64,000 nucleotides of DNA from Polaribacter sp. BM10 (GCF_002005425.1 NZ_CP019704.1:2686001-2750000); one strand, 5' to 3'. Shown: positions 43,661-53,594, numbered from the stretch's first letter. The notes: generated from the letters alone by a model not told the origin. Numbers and translations: made by a program.

Positions 43661-43679
43661 TGTTAAAACCAAATTCAGC

Positions 43680-45209
43680 ATGAAAACAGAATTAATAATT
43701 CGTTCGAATTCATCTGATATTGATTTTGCCTTATTAAGAGATGGAAAACTTATTGAATTAAATAATGAAACAACTGGTAATAAATTTTCTGTTGGCGATA
43801 TTTTTTTAGCCAAAATAGGAAAAGTATTAACAGGTTTAAATGCCTCTTTTGTAAATGTAGGTTACCCAAAAGATGGGTTTTTACATTATCATGATTTAGG
43901 AGCGCAAGTAAACTCATTAAATGCATTCATTAAGAAAGTAAGCACAGGTAAGTATAAAGAGTTCACTCTAAAAAACTTCCGATTTGAGGAAGACATTAAC
44001 AAAGACGGTAGTATTAATGATGTACTTAAAACAGGGCAAAACCTGTTGGTACAAATTGTAAAAGAACCAATTTCTACAAAAGGACCAAGATTAAGTTCTG
44101 AGTTGTCTATAGCAGGTAGATTTTTGGTGTTAGTTCCTTTTTCTAACAGAGTTTCTGTATCACAAAAAATAGCAGACCCAAAAGAAAAAGAACGATTAAA
44201 AAGATTAGCAAAAAGCATTAAACCAAAAGGGTTTGGTGTTATTTTAAGAACTGTTGCCGAAGGTAAAAAAGTAGCAGAACTAGACAAAGATTTGCAAAAC
44301 TCATTAGATCGCTGGAAAAGAATGTGTAAAAGTATAGCAAATACAAACACACCAACTAAAATCTTAAGCGAGTTAAACAGAGCATCATCTATATTAAGAG
44401 ATGTTATGAATGAAACTTTTACAAGTATTGTTACAAATGATGAAACTCTAAAAGTAGAAATTAAAGAATATCTACAAGAAATTTATCCAGAAAAAGAAAA
44501 AATAGTGAAGTTACACAGATCGGAAACTCCTATTTTCGAAAAATACGGAATAGAAAGACAAATTAAAACATCGTTTGGTAAAACAGTTTCTATGAGTAAA
44601 GGTGCCTATTTAGTTATAGAGCACACAGAAGCATTACACGTTATTGATGTAAATAGCGGAAACCGTTCTAACAAAGCTGGCTCTCAAGAAGATACTGCAT
44701 TAGAAGTAAATTTAATTTCTGCAACAGAAATTGCCCGTCAATTGCAATTGCGAGATATGGGCGGAATTATAGTTGTTGATTTTATTGATATGCATAAAGC
44801 TGAAAACAGAAACAAACTGTACCAGCACTTGAAAGAGCAAATGGCTTTAGATAGAACAAAACACAAAATATTACCTCCAAGTAAATTTGGATTGGTACAA
44901 ATTACTAGACAAAGGGTAAGACCAGAGTTAAGTATAAAAACTACCGAAGCCAACCCAAACAAAAACGGAGATGTAGAAGCGCCAATTGTCTTACTAGACA
45001 AGATAGAAGCAGATTTAGAAAAGTTTATTTCTAATCCAAAGAATAAAAAGATTCAATTACACTTGCATCCTTTTATTGCTGCATATTTATTAAAAGGCGT
45101 AAATTCTATACGTTTTAAATGGTATTTAAAACATAAAAAGTGGATTACTATTATACCTAGAGATGCTTACACATACTTACACTATAAATTTAAATCTCCT
45201 AGAGATTAA
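43680..45209 (+). CDS. rng: Ribonuclease E/G family protein
   Basis: 509-aa endoribonuclease for rRNA and mRNA processing. An S1-like RNA-binding domain is near residues 35-125 (FLAKIGKVLTGLNASFVNVG; DGFLHYHDLG). Catalytic Asp residues are in VIDVNSGNRSNKAG and IIVVDFIDMHKAENR. The 5' sensor and RNase H-like parts follow the usual order. The zinc-link CPxC motif is not visible where it is expected (after ITRQRVRPELS); the sequence there reads NPNKNGDVEAP. It follows a long structured leader and ends in a terminator. Confidence 0.95.
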   Translation: MKTELIIRSNSSDIDFALLRDGKLIELNNETTGNKFSVGDIFLAKIGKVLTGLNASFVNVGYPKDGFLHYHDLGAQVNSLNAFIKKVSTGKYKEFTLKNFRFEEDINKDGSINDVLKTGQNLLVQIVKEPISTKGPRLSSELSIAGRFLVLVPFSNRVSVSQKIADPKEKERLKRLAKSIKPKGFGVILRTVAEGKKVAELDKDLQNSLDRWKRMCKSIANTNTPTKILSELNRASSILRDVMNETFTSIVTNDETLKVEIKEYLQEIYPEKEKIVKLHRSETPIFEKYGIERQIKTSFGKTVSMSKGAYLVIEHTEALHVIDVNSGNRSNKAGSQEDTALEVNLISATEIARQLQLRDMGGIIVVDFIDMHKAENRNKLYQHLKEQMALDRTKHKILPPSKFGLVQITRQRVRPELSIKTTEANPNKNGDVEAPIVLLDKIEADLEKFISNPKNKKIQLHLHPFIAAYLLKGVNSIRFKWYLKHKKWITIIPRDAYTYLHYKFKSPRD

Positions 45210-45244
45210 TTAATAGCTGTAAAAGGCAATAATTTATTATCAAA

Positions 45245-45280
45245 AAAAACCCGAAACTTCTTTAGTTTTGGGTTTTTCTG
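45245..45280. terminator. Terminator between rng and nuclease gene
   Basis: AACCCGAAACT / AGTTTTGGGTT stem (one G-U pair) with A-run and T-run flanks, between convergent genes. Confidence 0.85.
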
Positions 45281-45296
45281 TTTTTAAAAATAAACT

Positions 45297-46352
45297 TTAG
45301 TTTTTTTCTTTTATCAAATACATGTAAACAGGATAATGGTCAGAATATCCGCCAGTATAAGATCCGTTAGAAAAACTTCGAAACGGATATCCTTTAAACT
45401 TTCCTTTTTTATGACTTAAAAATTGCTTGTTAAAAATCATAGCTTTAAACATTTTATAACTAGAAAAATCTTTTTTATCCTTGTTTAAAAGAGTAGATGA
45501 AATTAGAATCATATCAAAAAGATTTAACTTATCTCTATAAGCCAAAGTATTAAAGCCTCTTCGGTATAAATCTTCATACGGATTATAAATGTCTTTTTCT
45601 AGCACATTCTTTTTTCTGCTTTTAGTTTTAAGAACGTTTTTGAAACTAGAATTTATTGGATCATCATTAAAATCTCCCATAGTTAAAATCTTAGCATTTT
45701 CATTTTCAGATCTTATTTTTTCGATAATTTTTAAATTCTGATACGCTGCTTTTTCCCTTAAAGGTCTGCTTTTAGATTCTCCGCCTCTTCTAGATGGCCA
45801 ATGATTTACAATAACATGTATTAGCTCGTCATCTAAATAACCCGAAACTAGTAACTGATCTCTAGTAAAAATCTTCTTGTTTTCTTTGTAAATATTTGGG
45901 TTGAATGCTTCATGATAAATAGGTTTAAAATATCTTTTTTGATATAATAATGCTACATCAATACCTCTTTTGTCTGGAGAATCGTAATGCACAATACCAT
46001 AGTCTTTATCTTTTAAATGTTTCGAATTAATTAAATCTTCTAAAACATTTAAATTTTCTATTTCAGAAACACCAATTATTGCCGGACTTGTATTTGATTT
46101 TTCGAAACCAATTTTTGAAATTGTGCTCGAAAGTTTGTCTATTTTATCCCAATAAACCTTAGATCGATTAAATTTTAACTCCATTATAGGGCTAGCTTCA
46201 TCATTTAAAGAAACATCATTAATCGTGTCAAATAAATTTTCTAAGTTGTAAAAAGCAATTGTTCTAATAGCATATTTTTTGCTGTTTTTCTGAGAAAAAG
46301 AATTAGAAGTATAAATAATAAAGAGTAAGAAAAGACATAAATAGTTTCGCAT
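45297..46352 (-). CDS. Secreted endonuclease/exonuclease/phosphatase family protein
   Basis: The 351-aa protein has a signal peptide (1-20, TSNSFSQ) and a complete EEP fold: IAFYNLENLFDT, GVSEIENL with the metal-binding Glu, VNHWPSRRGGES, GDFNDDPINSS with Asp/Asn, and the final SDHYPVYMYL with Asp-His. Such secreted enzymes cleave nucleic acids or phosphoesters. It diverges from a TonB receptor and DUF5689 lipoprotein, so it may supply the substrate for that transporter (inference). Confidence 0.9.
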   Translation of the reverse strand: MRNYLCLFLLFIIYTSNSFSQKNSKKYAIRTIAFYNLENLFDTINDVSLNDEASPIMELKFNRSKVYWDKIDKLSSTISKIGFEKSNTSPAIIGVSEIENLNVLEDLINSKHLKDKDYGIVHYDSPDKRGIDVALLYQKRYFKPIYHEAFNPNIYKENKKIFTRDQLLVSGYLDDELIHVIVNHWPSRRGGESKSRPLREKAAYQNLKIIEKIRSENENAKILTMGDFNDDPINSSFKNVLKTKSRKKNVLEKDIYNPYEDLYRRGFNTLAYRDKLNLFDMILISSTLLNKDKKDFSSYKMFKAMIFNKQFLSHKKGKFKGYPFRSFSNGSYTGGYSDHYPVYMYLIKEKN

Positions 46353-46431
46353 TTTTTTTAAACAAATCTATAAAACATTTAGATTCAAATAAAAGAAAAA
46401 TAGAATTTAGTATTCTTTTTTAGAAAAAAAA

Positions 46432-46445
46432 CTCTAAATTTAGAG
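46432..46445. promoter_or_regulatory. Perfect 14-bp palindrome in divergent nuclease/receptor gap
   Basis: CTCTAAATTTAGAG lies 28 bp before the TonB receptor start and 80 bp before the nuclease start. Its symmetry suits a dimeric regulator, but AT-rich palindromes arise easily by chance. Confidence 0.35.
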
Positions 46446-46472
46446 CGCTATAAAACTGAAAAAGAAAACCTT

Positions 46473-49223
46473 ATGAATAGAACTATTATTTTAATAGTTG
46501 TATTTCTACTGTGCTATACTAAAATTTTTACTCAAAATATTTTAGAAGGAATTGTGATGAGTCACCATTCTAAAGAGCCTTTAGAAAATGTTTCAATAAA
46601 AATTAAAAAATTAAATATTGAAACTAAAACTACAGAAAATGGAGTATTTAAACTAAAAAATATTCCTAAAGGAAAACATCTTTTACAAATCTCTTTTTTG
46701 GGTTACGAAACTCAAAATTTCCCTATTGATTTAAATACTACTAACATCAATCTTGGTGAAATTATACTGTATAAGTTAGATATAGAACAAGAAGACTTAA
46801 GTATTATTACAATTACAGATGACGAGTTAAATGATGATGCTAATTCTGCAGATAATATAGCGGGTTTATTGCAATCTTCTAGAGATGTTTTTTTAAGAAC
46901 TGCTGCTTTTGAGTTTAGTTCATCTTTTTTTAGAGTTCGTGGTTTAGATTCTGGTAACGGAAAAGTTCTAATAAACGGAGTAGAAATGAATAAGATTTAC
47001 GACGGAAGAGCTCAATGGAGCAATTGGGGAGGGTTGAATGATGTGCTAAGAAATCAAGAATTTACCAACGGTTTGGCCGCTTCTAATTTTACTTTTGGCG
47101 GAATTTTAGGTGCAACCAATATAGATACTAGAGCATCATTACAAAGACCCGGCAGTAGAGTTTCATATTCATCTTCTAATAGAAGTTATGTACACAGATT
47201 AATGGCAACTTACAGCTCTGGGATTTCAAAAAAAGGGTGGTCTTTTGCTTTTTCTGGAAGTAGAAGAGTAGGTAAAGAAGGGTTTAATAAGGGTACTTCT
47301 TACAATGCGTATTCAGCTTTTGCATCCATAGAAAAAAAGTTTAATGATGCACATAGTTTAAACTTTACAGGAATTTTTACACCAAATAGAAGAGGTAAAT
47401 CCTCACCAAATACACAAGAAGTTTTTGATTTAAAAGGTATTGCATACAACGAATATTGGGGTTTTTTAAATGGAAATAAATTGAATGCGAGAATTAAAGA
47501 AGTTGCAGAACCTATTTTAATGCTGAATCATTTTTGGAATATTTCTGAAAAAGTGTCTTTACAAACAAATATTTCTTATCAATTTGGTAATATAGGAAAC
47601 AGCAGAATCGATTTTAATGGTGGTGCAAACCCGAGTCCGTCTTATTATCAAAAATTACCAAGTTATTTTTTACGAGCCAATAATTTGGCAGAAGCATATA
47701 CTGCTCAAGAAAATTTTTTAGATGACGGCCAAATAAATTGGATAACTATTTTTGATGCCAATGTTACTACTGCAAACTCAAATTCTAATGCCGCTTATGT
47801 ATTATATGAGGATAGAAATGATGATAAATTAATTACTTTTAATAGTATTTATAATCTAGAAATAAATGATAACATTTCTGTAAACTCGAAGTTAGAGTTT
47901 AAGCAATTAAAATCTGAAAACTTTGCTGAAGTAATAGATTTGTTAGGCGGAAATGGTTATTTAGACGTAAATAATTTTGCAGCTTCTAAAGCTCAAATGC
48001 AAAACGATTTACAAAATCCTGATAGAATTGTAGGAGTAGGCGAAAAATTTAAATACAATTTCAACTTAAACTCAACAGTTATAAATGCTTTTTTACAAGC
48101 ACAGTTTAAATATAATAAGTTAGATTTTTTTGCTGCATTAAAAATTTCTAATTCTACTAGTTACAGACAAGGTCTTTATAAAAACGGAAGATTTGAAAAC
48201 AATTCTTTAGGCAATTCAGAAAAACTAAATTTCACAAATTATGGTTTTAAATCTGGTACTACTTATAAAATAAACGGTCGAAATATAATCAATGCTAATT
48301 TTGGCTACATAACGCAAGCACCAACATTAAGAAACTCTTTTTCTAACTCAAGAGAAAATAACAATTTAGTTGATGATTTACAAAGTGAAAAAATTTTAAC
48401 TACAGATATAAGTTATATTAGAAGGAGTCCTGTAATTACAGCAAGATTAACAGGTTATTTTACAAGTATAAAAGACGCTACAGAGATTTCGTTCTATTTT
48501 GCAGATGGCTTAGGTGGTGATAACACAGCTTTTGTACAAGAAATTTTATCAGGAATAGAAAAAAGACAAATAGGTTTAGAATTAGGATTAGAAGCACAAA
48601 TTACAGCGACTTTAAAATTAAAAGGAGCCGCTTCTGTGGGTAGTTTTGTTTACAATAATAATCCTGATTTATATTTAACATCAGATATTTCTAATACTGG
48701 TATTTTCGATGAAAATGGAAGGTCTAAAAATTATAGATCAAATCTTAAAAATTATAAAATTGCAGCAGGTCCACATAACGCCTATTCTGTTGGCTTCGAA
48801 TATAGAGATCCAGATTATTGGTGGGTTGGTGCCACAACCAATTTCTTTTCAAATACATATGTAGACATTGCTCCGTTAACAAGAACAAGCAATTTTTATA
48901 CAGATTCGGATGGTTTAAGTTTTTCTAATTATAACACAGAAATTGCTAGAGAATTATTAAAACAAGAAAAGTTTGATAGTTATAAGGTTGTAAATATTGT
49001 TGGTGGTAAATCTTATAAAATTAAAAAATACTACATAAGTGTATTTGCTACCATTAATAACTTATTAAATAAAGAATATAAATCTGGCGGTTTCGAACAA
49101 GGTAGAAATGCAAACTACAACGAATTAAAAGCAGACAAAAGTTTGGCAAAACCGGTGTTTGGTAATAAATATTGGTACGGTAGAGGTACAACTTACTTTT
49201 TAAACCTAAACATCAGTTTCTAA
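46473..49223 (+). CDS. TonB-dependent receptor (nuclease-linked)
   Basis: The 916-aa outer-membrane receptor has a signal peptide (1-20, KIFTQ), a carboxypeptidase-like domain (~22-105, TTENGVFKLKNIPKGKHLL), a plug (~125-240, FFRVRGLDSGNGKVLINGVEMN) and a beta-barrel ending in Phe (YFLNLNISF). It is unrelated in detail to the other receptor here and has its own partner, a DUF5689 lipoprotein 11 bp downstream. With the divergent secreted nuclease it forms a likely scavenging locus, perhaps for nucleotides or DNA-derived products (inference). Confidence 0.92.
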   Translation: MNRTIILIVVFLLCYTKIFTQNILEGIVMSHHSKEPLENVSIKIKKLNIETKTTENGVFKLKNIPKGKHLLQISFLGYETQNFPIDLNTTNINLGEIILYKLDIEQEDLSIITITDDELNDDANSADNIAGLLQSSRDVFLRTAAFEFSSSFFRVRGLDSGNGKVLINGVEMNKIYDGRAQWSNWGGLNDVLRNQEFTNGLAASNFTFGGILGATNIDTRASLQRPGSRVSYSSSNRSYVHRLMATYSSGISKKGWSFAFSGSRRVGKEGFNKGTSYNAYSAFASIEKKFNDAHSLNFTGIFTPNRRGKSSPNTQEVFDLKGIAYNEYWGFLNGNKLNARIKEVAEPILMLNHFWNISEKVSLQTNISYQFGNIGNSRIDFNGGANPSPSYYQKLPSYFLRANNLAEAYTAQENFLDDGQINWITIFDANVTTANSNSNAAYVLYEDRNDDKLITFNSIYNLEINDNISVNSKLEFKQLKSENFAEVIDLLGGNGYLDVNNFAASKAQMQNDLQNPDRIVGVGEKFKYNFNLNSTVINAFLQAQFKYNKLDFFAALKISNSTSYRQGLYKNGRFENNSLGNSEKLNFTNYGFKSGTTYKINGRNIINANFGYITQAPTLRNSFSNSRENNNLVDDLQSEKILTTDISYIRRSPVITARLTGYFTSIKDATEISFYFADGLGGDNTAFVQEILSGIEKRQIGLELGLEAQITATLKLKGAASVGSFVYNNNPDLYLTSDISNTGIFDENGRSKNYRSNLKNYKIAAGPHNAYSVGFEYRDPDYWWVGATTNFFSNTYVDIAPLTRTSNFYTDSDGLSFSNYNTEIARELLKQEKFDSYKVVNIVGGKSYKIKKYYISVFATINNLLNKEYKSGGFEQGRNANYNELKADKSLAKPVFGNKYWYGRGTTYFLNLNISF

Positions 49224-49234
49224 AAATATTTAAA

Positions 49235-50653
49235 ATGAAAAGAAATACATTAACAACTTTATTAATTATTACAAGCTTGCTATTTATTACTTGTGTAGCA
49301 GATAGCGATTATACAGTTCCAGAAAATTTAGGTAAAGAAGAAAACCAAAAACTTACAGAGGTATTAGATAGTATAAATAGTAATCTTTTAGAGTTGAAAT
49401 CTATAAAAGCGTTAAAAGAATTATACATTTCTGGCAACAAGCCATTAAAAATTACTTCTGATATTGTTGTGAAAGGCTATGTGAATTCTTCTGATGAAAA
49501 CGGAAATTATTTTAGAGAATTTTATATGCAAGATGCTCCAGAAAATCCTACTGCCGGAATTAAAATAGCAGTTAACCTTACCAATACATTCAATAAATTT
49601 AATTTGGGTAGAGAGGTTTACATTCGATTAAAAGATTTATTTATTGGCGAATTAAATTCTGGTGACGGAATTATAACAATAGGTGGAAAATTAAGTATTA
49701 CAAATGAAAACGAAATAGAAAGTGTTTCTTCTAAACAAATAGATGGTCATTTTTTTCGTTCAGAAAAATCAGAAATAATTGTACCTAAAGCAGTTTCTTT
49801 AGCAGCATTAAGTGCTTATGATATAGGTACTTTTGTTTCTGTAAATAATGTAATTTTTCCAGAAAACTTAGCAGGTAAATCTTATGTAGATCCTACAGAA
49901 GATTTTGATACTCAAAGAAAAATTCAAACTTGCCAAACATTAGGTTTTGCAGATCTTATTTTAGAAACAAGTTCTTTTGCAAACTTTGCAAATAATGCGC
50001 TACCAACTGGTGGCGGAACAATTAACGCATTGGTTTCTAAAGATTATAATGGCGATTTTTTAGTACTTGTATTAAATTCTACAGAAGATGTTTTAATGGC
50101 TAATGAAAGATGTACCACACAAACCGAACAAGATTTTAATATTACCTTATTAGAAGAAGGTTTTGAGACAACTTCTGGAGAAATAAGAGTAGCAGATTGG
50201 TTAAATTATAGAGAAGAAGGTACAAAATCTTGGCGATCTTACACAGATACTTATTCGCAAAGTAAAGCGGCAAGAATAGGTTCTGCTAATTCTTCTGATG
50301 CCAGTACAATAACTTGGCTGATAACCAAAGGTGTTGATTTAGATGCTACTTTAGAAGAGTTTCTTTCTTTTGAAACATCAAATAGTTTTGCCAATGGTAG
50401 CGAATTAGAAGTTTTAATTTCTACGGATTTTGATGGTGATTCTAATAATATTAGTACAGCAAATTGGACCGTTTTACCTGCAAAAATTGTTTCTGATGGA
50501 GAAGGTTTTAAAAATTGGATACATTCTACATATATAGATTTATCTAATTATTCGGGCACTGCATATATCGCTTTTAAATATAAAGGTAATGGCAATGTAA
50601 ACTTTGATGGAACTTACGAATTAGATAATGTAAAAATTATAGCAAAAGATTAA
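49235..50653 (+). CDS. DUF5689 domain lipoprotein
   Basis: 472 aa with a lipobox (SLLFITCVADSD, Cys20). Residues ~45-270 match the DUF5689 pattern (SDIVVKGYVNSSDENGNYFREFYMQD; FNLGREVYIRLKDL). The last ~180 residues resemble a choice-of-anchor/carbohydrate-binding beta-sandwich (EEGFETTSGEIRVADWLNYREEG; YIAFKYKGNG). It is coupled to the TonB receptor by an 11-bp gap, so it is probably the surface partner of that receptor. Confidence 0.88.
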   Translation: MKRNTLTTLLIITSLLFITCVADSDYTVPENLGKEENQKLTEVLDSINSNLLELKSIKALKELYISGNKPLKITSDIVVKGYVNSSDENGNYFREFYMQDAPENPTAGIKIAVNLTNTFNKFNLGREVYIRLKDLFIGELNSGDGIITIGGKLSITNENEIESVSSKQIDGHFFRSEKSEIIVPKAVSLAALSAYDIGTFVSVNNVIFPENLAGKSYVDPTEDFDTQRKIQTCQTLGFADLILETSSFANFANNALPTGGGTINALVSKDYNGDFLVLVLNSTEDVLMANERCTTQTEQDFNITLLEEGFETTSGEIRVADWLNYREEGTKSWRSYTDTYSQSKAARIGSANSSDASTITWLITKGVDLDATLEEFLSFETSNSFANGSELEVLISTDFDGDSNNISTANWTVLPAKIVSDGEGFKNWIHSTYIDLSNYSGTAYIAFKYKGNGNVNFDGTYELDNVKIIAKD

Positions 50654-50725
50654 AATACTGCTGTTTATGGGTGTTTTTCCTTAGATAAATACAAAAATCT
50701 ACATGTATTTTTGAAATAAAAAATT

Positions 50726-51172
50726 ATGGAAATTGTATTAGATAAAACTACCGGATTTACATTTTATGAGGAATTAAAAGAACTGACGCTATCTGGTGAT
50801 GTAGATTTTAATTCTAAACATGGTTCTTTTAGGAATAAGAAATTGACTATACCTGTGTATGGTATTTATAAAATAGATTGGGGTTTTAGTCAAAACTCTT
50901 TAAGTACATTTTATAAAGATGCTGCATCAGAATTAAGTTTATATGTAAATAATTATAAATCTGAAATTACAGCAGTAATTAACAAAGAAACTAAAAGTTA
51001 TCATGCTGTAAAATCTATTAATAAATCTATAACTTTATTATTAAGAGAAAAAGATTCTCTGTTTTTGAATGCAGTAAGTTTAAATTCAGAAAACGTATTA
51101 ATGAATAATGTTTATCTAAAAATAGAAAAATTAGAGGTTGAAGACAAAAGTGGTTTTGGTTATGATGGTTAA
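50726..51172 (+). CDS. Hypothetical protein, possible TNF/C1q-like jelly roll
   Basis: The 148-aa protein has no signal peptide or membrane helix. Predicted beta strands dominate (LTIPVYGIYKIDWGFSQ; SELSLYVNNYKSEITAVIN; SITLLLREKDSLFLNAVS), which resembles C1q/TNF-like sandwich domains, but I cannot confirm the family. It lies between the DUF5689 gene (72 bp) and methylmalonyl-CoA epimerase (23 bp). It is possibly transcribed with the latter. Confidence 0.65.
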   Translation: MEIVLDKTTGFTFYEELKELTLSGDVDFNSKHGSFRNKKLTIPVYGIYKIDWGFSQNSLSTFYKDAASELSLYVNNYKSEITAVINKETKSYHAVKSINKSITLLLREKDSLFLNAVSLNSENVLMNNVYLKIEKLEVEDKSGFGYDG

Positions 51173-51195
51173 ATAGCTTTTACTATTTTTACCCT

Positions 51196-51597
51196 ATGGA
51201 TAAAATAGAACACATAGGTATTGCAGTTAAAGATTTAGAGGTTTCAAATAAATTATTTGCATCGCTTTTTGGCGAAAAGCATTACAAAGAAGAAGAAGTT
51301 GTATCCGAGGGTGTTAAAACTTCATTTTTTAAAACAGGACCCAATAAAGTTGAATTGTTACAAGCAACAAAAGAAGATAGCCCAATTGCCAAATTTATAG
51401 ATAAAAAAGGAGAAGGAATTCATCACATAGCATTCGCTGTAACAGATATCAATGCAGAATTAACTAGATTAAAAAACGAAGGTTTTACTGTGTTAAATGA
51501 AACACCAAAAAAAGGAGCTGACAATAAATTAGTTGCTTTTTTACATCCTAAAACAACAAACGGTGTTTTAATTGAGTTATGTCAAGAGATAGAATAG
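51196..51597 (+). CDS. mce: Methylmalonyl-CoA epimerase
   Basis: Interconverts (R)- and (S)-methylmalonyl-CoA in propionyl-CoA metabolism. The 133-aa vicinal-oxygen-chelate protein has the metal ligands expected for the family: H6 in KIEHIGIAV, a Gln/Glu region KVELLQA, His in GIHHIAFAV and Glu in LIELCQE. The length is typical. No mutase gene is in the window. Confidence 0.93.
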   Translation: MDKIEHIGIAVKDLEVSNKLFASLFGEKHYKEEEVVSEGVKTSFFKTGPNKVELLQATKEDSPIAKFIDKKGEGIHHIAFAVTDINAELTRLKNEGFTVLNETPKKGADNKLVAFLHPKTTNGVLIELCQEIE

Positions 51598-51671
51598 TTA
51601 AAATACTGCTAACAGACACTGTTAACTGCATACTAATTATTATCTTGCCACAGTTTTAAAAGTTATTGTAA

Positions 51672-52550
51672 ATGCCTTCAAAATTCGAATCTTATCAAAA
51701 AAGACGCTTAGCATCTTCTTACATTTCTGTTGTAATTAGTATTGCTTTAGTACTTTTTATGGTTGGTGTGTTAGGTTTGGTACTTTTAAAATCTACTTTG
51801 GTTTCTAATCGAGTAAAAGAAAAAGTAGCAATAACACTATTTTTAAAAGATAATGTAAATAGAAAGCAAATCAACTCTTTTAAAGAGTCAATTCAAAAAG
51901 AAGTGTTTACAAAACGAGTAATTTATACTTCAAAAACCCAAGCTGCAAAACAATACAGTAAAGAAATTGGAGAAGATTTTATGAAGTTTTTAGGCGAGAA
52001 TCCTCTTAAAAATGGAATAGACATTTACTTAAAAGCAGATTTTGTTACTCCAGAAAAAATGGAAGAGTTAGAATCTAGGTTTTTAAAAAATGCATTTGTT
52101 GCAGATGTTTCTTACGATAAACCCTTAATAAATATACTTACCAAGAATATTAAAAGAATTAGCTTTTGGTTATTAGCCTTAAGTGGTTTTTTTAGTTTGG
52201 TGGCAATTATACTAATTAATAGTGCTATTAGATTATCTATTTACTCGAAAAGGTTTAATATAAAAACCATGCAAATGGTTGGTGCTACAAAAGGTTTTAT
52301 TAGAAAACCGTTTATTTGGCAAGGTATAAAATTAGGTATAATTGGTGCAATTTTAGCGCTTATTGGTTTAGGTTTAGTAATCTATTATTTAGATAGTTTA
52401 GCACCAAGTTTAAGGTTGTTAAAAGATTATGTTACTATTAGTTATTTGGTTGCAGGTGTGTTATTATCTGCTTTTATTATAACATGGTTAAGTACGTTTT
52501 TTGCAACACAGCGCCTTTTAAATTTACAAACAGAAGAACTTTATTATTAA
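51672..52550 (+). CDS. ftsX: Cell division protein FtsX (ABC permease subunit)
   Basis: The 292-aa protein has four membrane helices (about 18-42, 165-190, 215-240, 262-280), a periplasmic domain (~45-160; KEKVAITLFLKDNVNRKQI) and the conserved SIYSKRFNIKTMQMVGATKGFIRKPF region. With FtsE it controls peptidoglycan hydrolysis at division. It heads the cluster ftsX-DUF3098-uppP-truB, with gaps of 4, 2 and 23 bp, which is conserved in Bacteroidota. Confidence 0.94.
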   Translation: MPSKFESYQKRRLASSYISVVISIALVLFMVGVLGLVLLKSTLVSNRVKEKVAITLFLKDNVNRKQINSFKESIQKEVFTKRVIYTSKTQAAKQYSKEIGEDFMKFLGENPLKNGIDIYLKADFVTPEKMEELESRFLKNAFVADVSYDKPLINILTKNIKRISFWLLALSGFFSLVAIILINSAIRLSIYSKRFNIKTMQMVGATKGFIRKPFIWQGIKLGIIGAILALIGLGLVIYYLDSLAPSLRLLKDYVTISYLVAGVLLSAFIITWLSTFFATQRLLNLQTEELYY

Positions 52551-52554
52551 TACT

Positions 52555-52797
52555 ATGAAAGACGAACAGGTACAAAATCCAGAATTTCTTTTTGGGAAGA
52601 AGAATTATATTTTTATGATTATTGGTATTGCAGTAATTAGTTTAGGATTTATTTTTATGTCTGGTGGCGGTAGTGATAACCCAGAGGTTTTTAATGAAGA
52701 AATATATAATTGGCAAAGAATTAGACTTGCGCCAACATTAGTAATTGTTGGTTTGGCAATAGAAATTTATGCAATCTTATTAAATCCTAATAAATAA
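52555..52797 (+). CDS. DUF3098 membrane protein
   Basis: The 80-aa protein has two membrane helices (~19-36 and ~56-74) separated by a short loop (MSGGGSDNPEVFNEEIYNWQRIRLAP). This matches DUF3098, an unnamed Bacteroidota family that sits between ftsX and uppP. Its position points to cell-envelope work at division; function unknown. Confidence 0.88.
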   Translation: MKDEQVQNPEFLFGKKNYIFMIIGIAVISLGFIFMSGGGSDNPEVFNEEIYNWQRIRLAPTLVIVGLAIEIYAILLNPNK

Positions 52798-52799
52798 AT

Positions 52800-53594
52800 A
52801 TGGATATTTTAGAAGCTATAATTCTTGGAATTATTCAAGGTTTAACAGAATTTTTACCTGTTTCTTCTAGTGGTCATTTAGAATTGGCAAAAGCTATTTT
52901 AGGTGATACTTCTGTGCCAGAAGAAAGTTTAACTTTTACGGTAGTTTTGCATTTTGCAACAGCTTTAAGTACAATTGTAATCTTTAGAAAAGAAATTTTA
53001 GAAATTTTTAAAGGATTGTTTCAATTTAAATGGAACGAAGAGTTTAAGTTTTCTCTTAAAATTATAATTTCGATGATTCCTGCAGTAGCCATAGGTTTAT
53101 TGTTTGAAGAACAGTTAGAATCTTTCTTTGGCGGTAAAATTTTGCTTGTAGGTTGTATGCTTTTATTAACAGCTTTGTTATTATTGTTGGCAGATAAAGC
53201 TAAAAATACAGAAAAAAAAGTATCATTTTTTAATGCAGTAATTATTGGTGTTTCGCAAGCAATTGCAATGTTGCCTGGTATTTCTAGATCTGGTGCAACA
53301 ATTTCTACTTCAGTATTATTAGGTATTGATAGAACTAGAGCAGCTAAATTTTCTTTTTTAATGGTTGTGCCTTTAATTTTTGGTAAAATTGGGAAAGATG
53401 TTTTAAGTGGAGATTTAAATTTTCAATCATCAGAAATGATGCCAATTATTGCAGGTTTTATAGCTGCTTTTTTAGCGGGTTTATTGGCTTGTAAATGGAT
53501 GATTTCTTTGGTGAAGAAAAGCAAACTTTCTTACTTTTCTGTGTATTGTGCTATTGTAGGTTTTATTGCAATAGGATATTCTCTTTTAAATTAA
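52800..53594 (+). CDS. uppP: Undecaprenyl-diphosphatase (UppP/BacA)
   Basis: Recycles the lipid carrier for peptidoglycan and other polymers by dephosphorylating undecaprenyl diphosphate at the inner membrane. The 264-aa protein has the two active-site motifs GLTEFLPVSSSGHLEL (E17, Ser cluster) and LPGISRSGATIS, and about seven to eight membrane helices. It is the third gene of the ftsX cluster. Confidence 0.96.
   Translation: MDILEAIILGIIQGLTEFLPVSSSGHLELAKAILGDTSVPEESLTFTVVLHFATALSTIVIFRKEILEIFKGLFQFKWNEEFKFSLKIIISMIPAVAIGLLFEEQLESFFGGKILLVGCMLLLTALLLLLADKAKNTEKKVSFFNAVIIGVSQAIAMLPGISRSGATISTSVLLGIDRTRAAKFSFLMVVPLIFGKIGKDVLSGDLNFQSSEMMPIIAGFIAAFLAGLLACKWMISLVKKSKLSYFSVYCAIVGFIAIGYSLLN

Noticed and set aside
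43889..44350. Minus-strand 153-codon frame inside the RNase E/G gene
   Set aside because: Antisense to conserved coding sequence, with no recognisable domain; the same holds for other antisense frames in core genes.
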